From Diprion similis (Eukaryota; Arthropoda; Insecta; Hymenoptera; Diprionidae), in assembly GCF_021155765.1 (NCBI RefSeq), contig NC_060107.1, positions 10,836,501 through 10,900,500 on the forward strand: a stretch of 64,000 nucleotides of DNA. Reading direction: 5' to 3'. The notes under the pieces are model-generated. The model worked only from the letters and a program-made list of their open reading frames with translations. It made no database searches and was not told the DNA's origin. Shown piece after piece: positions 61,037 through 64,000 of this stretch. Position 1 is the first letter of the stretch, and every line of letters starts with the position of its first letter. The position numbers were made by a program, and so were the translations under genes.

Positions 61037-64000
61037 ATACAACTCTAGCTAGATTTCTTCCGTCGACCCTCCGTCAGACGTACCTCGACGAGCCCGACGC
61101 ATGCCGCGGGATAATCAGCGCTCGACTAATGACCTCCTCTGAAGTGATCTGGTTCATACATGGGGCGTTCCTCGCCAACTCTATCAGACTTGGACCTTAT
61201 GATTTTTTATTTGGCTGAAACATTTTTTAGGTGACGTTTAGCCAATTTTATTCTTTATCGATTTTCCATGCACAGTTTCTTCGGTTACGAATATACACAC
61301 ATTTTTTTTTTATACTTTCTTATACTCTTTACAAATTCTTTAATACTTATCGAGAATTTTACTTTGCTAGTTCCGGTCCTTGTGTCGAATATTTTTTCAC
61401 GGAGAAATCGGGTTTTATTCTATTTATGCCTATAGAATTTTGAAAATTTTCAATTTATATAAATAAGTGCGTAATTTTTTATTTGACTTTGAAATTGCAT
61501 TTTTCGTTGGAATTATTTCAACACCGGTTTACCGTCTGAACAAATTTTGCTTCAGTTTTTTATTTTTTTTATTTTGCAAATCTTTGTTCAAGTCCAAATC
61601 GGAAATAAAATTTCGAAATATTTTTGACGTATAACGAACATCGATTTGATTTTGAATAATATTTTTCAGAGATACGTGCTATATAAAGTAGTAAAAAAAT
61701 TGTTTTCATTTTTCAATATAATTTTTATCAAATTTCTCATTCGATAATTAAGAAATGCATGGGAACTGTTTTAATATTCTCAAAACATCCCGACGTCAAT
61801 TTATGAGAATCTAAAATTTTCAGAGTGCCACAAATTCTAGAAAAAACGAAACGGAGTGAAAACAATCGAAACAGGAAATGAAATTTTGAACAATTTCAAA
61901 AAAGATGGAACCATAAAACTGTTCGATTATTTATACCTGATCAACCGTTGATTTTAAATAATTAGAAAAAAGAACGGAGGTTTCAGCTTTACTAATCTAT
62001 CCCCTGAAAAAGTTTCCGAGGAATAAAAAATGGCGAATTTCAAATCGTGTCGAATTGGCAAGGCATATCTCATATGATATATATCTTATTGCTCTCATTC
62101 TGACGATCGTTTGCGACGGACATTAATTGAATCGTTTCTCTCATCCCTGATGATCGCATTTAGTATTGTTCGCAATTTCTTGGCTGTGAAATAAAGAAAC
62201 TCGTTCGATTTCACCGTCGCTGAAAACGAGGGGAAAAAAAGTTGAAAAAAAACTGCACCAAAAAAAAAAAAAAAAAAAAAAAGAAAAAAAAGAAGAAGAG
62301 AAAAAAATCGGCATAACGATCCTTTTTGTTCTTGACAAAGACTCGCCGTTTGCTCATCCGCGTACCCTGATTGGGTTACTCGATCTCGAAGTTCAAAGGA
62401 GACGAGGACTCGACCTGTGAAATGGATAGTACTCGACTTGGTTAAACATTATCGATTAGCGAGGGGTGCTCCACTTGTTGTGGGGGGTTTGATAATGTTT
62501 ATATCTCGCATCAACGAAGCGCGCGATTCTTTTTCTTTTACATAATTTCAATTTTGCATCGTCATATTTTTTCTTCAATTTCACTTTAAGATTAAGGTAC
62601 TGAAACGAGGATTAGGTGCAAAAAAAAAAAAAATAAAAAAACGTCGAGTTGAAAGAAATTTTTTAACCCTTTTATGCACACATTTTTCAAATCAATAGTT
62701 TAGACTGAATTTTGTTGTTCAGGGTTTTTTTCTCGCCTCGCTGATCACGAATCTGAGGTTAGAATTTGATCTTTTTTAAATACAAGATGGCGGATCTAAT
62801 ATGGTGGATTTAAAATCGAAAAAAACTATCGGATTAGATTTTTTTTTTTTTGCATGAAAGATAGCAATTGATGACGAACTTATTTTTTATGCAAAAAACT
62901 GTTTTTTAAAATGGCAGGCAATGAAATTTAAAATCTATTTGACCGATTGATTTGAAATTTGGACTTGGGTTTGTCGAATTTTTACATTTTTTTTTTTTTT
63001 CTACTAAGAAAAAAAAAAGAAGAAGAGTGAAAACTGGCTAGAAATATTACAAGTAATCGAAGAAGCGATAGTTGATGCTAATCGTATCAGAATTGGACGC
63101 TGTTTCAGGAATGATATGCGATTTTAGAATTTCAAATTCAATTTTCAACTAATTCGGTTCAATTGAATTCAATATTCAGTTAAATATTCTTTAAATCTGA
63201 TAAGATTATCGTTTGGGGTGAATTAACAATTCTGATCATGAAAAACAGATTTTTCGAGCATCGCCAGGAATTCTGAATAATTATAACTTGGTTATTGACA
63301 ATTTTCAGAGAAATTATATTATCGTCTGTATAATATATTTTTTTATCTTTTGTATTGAATCACAGCTTTTATGAATTACTGATAATTATATTCGGAAATG
63401 AGTCTTTTAGACAAATATCCTGTGAAGAATATTTTCCGCAGCTTTTAATTTCATGACAAAAACGTTCTTTCGTCAAGAAATTGTTGCAACTAACAGAAAA
63501 TAAGATTTATTTATCATGAAAAAATTCTTATTCAAGAAAGGATTGTCGAGATAATAAAATCAAATTCAAAGATTTCGAATTTCACTTCTTTAATCCTGAC
63601 TTGATCGTTCTTCGTTCGATCAATTTTTATATTCATAAAAACGCAAAAAAAAAAAAAAAATATCGAATCTCGTATCTGTTCCTAGCAAAAGGTTGAAGTT
63701 GACCTAAAATTTGTCTTCTACGATAAATTTTCAACGTGAGAAACGGCAGATTTCATTAATGCAAAAACGTTGCGCGAATTCTCATCATCGCGAATTTCTT
63801 ATTCTCGCACTAAGGGAACGGTTACATTTTACGGCCGATCATTTCCTCAAAGTCTTTTTCCTTCCCTTCCTTTTTAGCTCCGTCCGTCGTTCAATTATCG
63901 AAAAAGAAGCTCGAGCCCCGAGTTCTCCGTAGTTTTAATGAATATTTGATACACAACAGTCGGAGGCAGGCTCTATTCCTCTGATCCTTTTCTTTCCTTT
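61037..64000. other. Non-coding right end with a probable transposon relic near 62780-63010
   Basis: AT-rich with A/T runs. Around 62785 the words AAGATGGCGGATCTAATATG, then ATGGCAGGCAATG and TTGATTTGAAATTTGGACTT, resemble ATGGCGGAT-rich interspersed repeats I associate with insect genomes. This is memory-based and was not searched. Confidence 0.35.

Noticed and set aside
1..64000. CRISPR arrays, operons, bacterial insertion sequences, rRNA genes or viral genes
   Set aside because: Nothing of the kind was seen. Gene structure is eukaryotic throughout, and I found no reverse transcriptase, transposase or viral protein frame of useful length.

Overview
This window looks like nuclear DNA of an insect, most likely a hymenopteran. 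The sequence is AT-rich, genes have many short GT-AG introns, and long poly-A/T runs and several MITE-like elements are scattered through it. The naming of the order is inference. The only family I can name with confidence is an insect CYP6-type (CYP3 clan) cytochrome P450.

Left part (1-13,000): one long minus-strand gene can be assembled from 12 exons between 12,691 and 2,823. All splice phases agree and the product is 1,076 residues. I do not recognise it. It is basic and probably nuclear, and it carries four copies of a box of the form LRYL[QR][ED][VA] spread over two large exons. 13,000-22,100 is largely non-coding, with poly-C and poly-G runs, a TAATT-rich foldback repeat, a 131-bp foldback element and one weak exon-like segment.

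Centre (22,100-37,810): four head-to-tail P450 genes on the plus strand, each encoding exactly 513 residues. Each has six coding exons of identical length (187, 370, 335, 234, 252 and 164 nt), and three or all four appear to have an untranslated first exon ending in a conserved donor. All four keep the membrane anchor, WxxxR, AGFETS, ExxR, PERF and FGEGPRNCIG motifs, so all look functional. They would act as ER-bound monooxygenases on xenobiotics, plant allelochemicals or endogenous lipids. Core-promoter sequence (TATA-like box about 30 bp before an AGTTC initiator) is visible for genes 1 and 2 and is degraded in 3 and 4. Similarity among the four changes from block to block, which points to gene conversion. 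MITE-like insertions lie in the first and last introns of gene 2 and between genes 3 and 4.

Right part (37,810-64,000): no confident protein-coding gene. It holds a TA-flanked 520-bp MITE (46,824-47,343), a strongly GC/CpG-rich block (about 47,440-48,000) that looks like a promoter/first exon, an exon-like segment with good splice sites (48,091-48,204), six diverged copies of a roughly 145-bp tandem repeat (48,289-49,015), a patch of minus-strand exon-like frames (51,070-52,675), microsatellites and degenerate repeats. It could be intergenic or a long intron of a gene whose coding exons lie outside the window.
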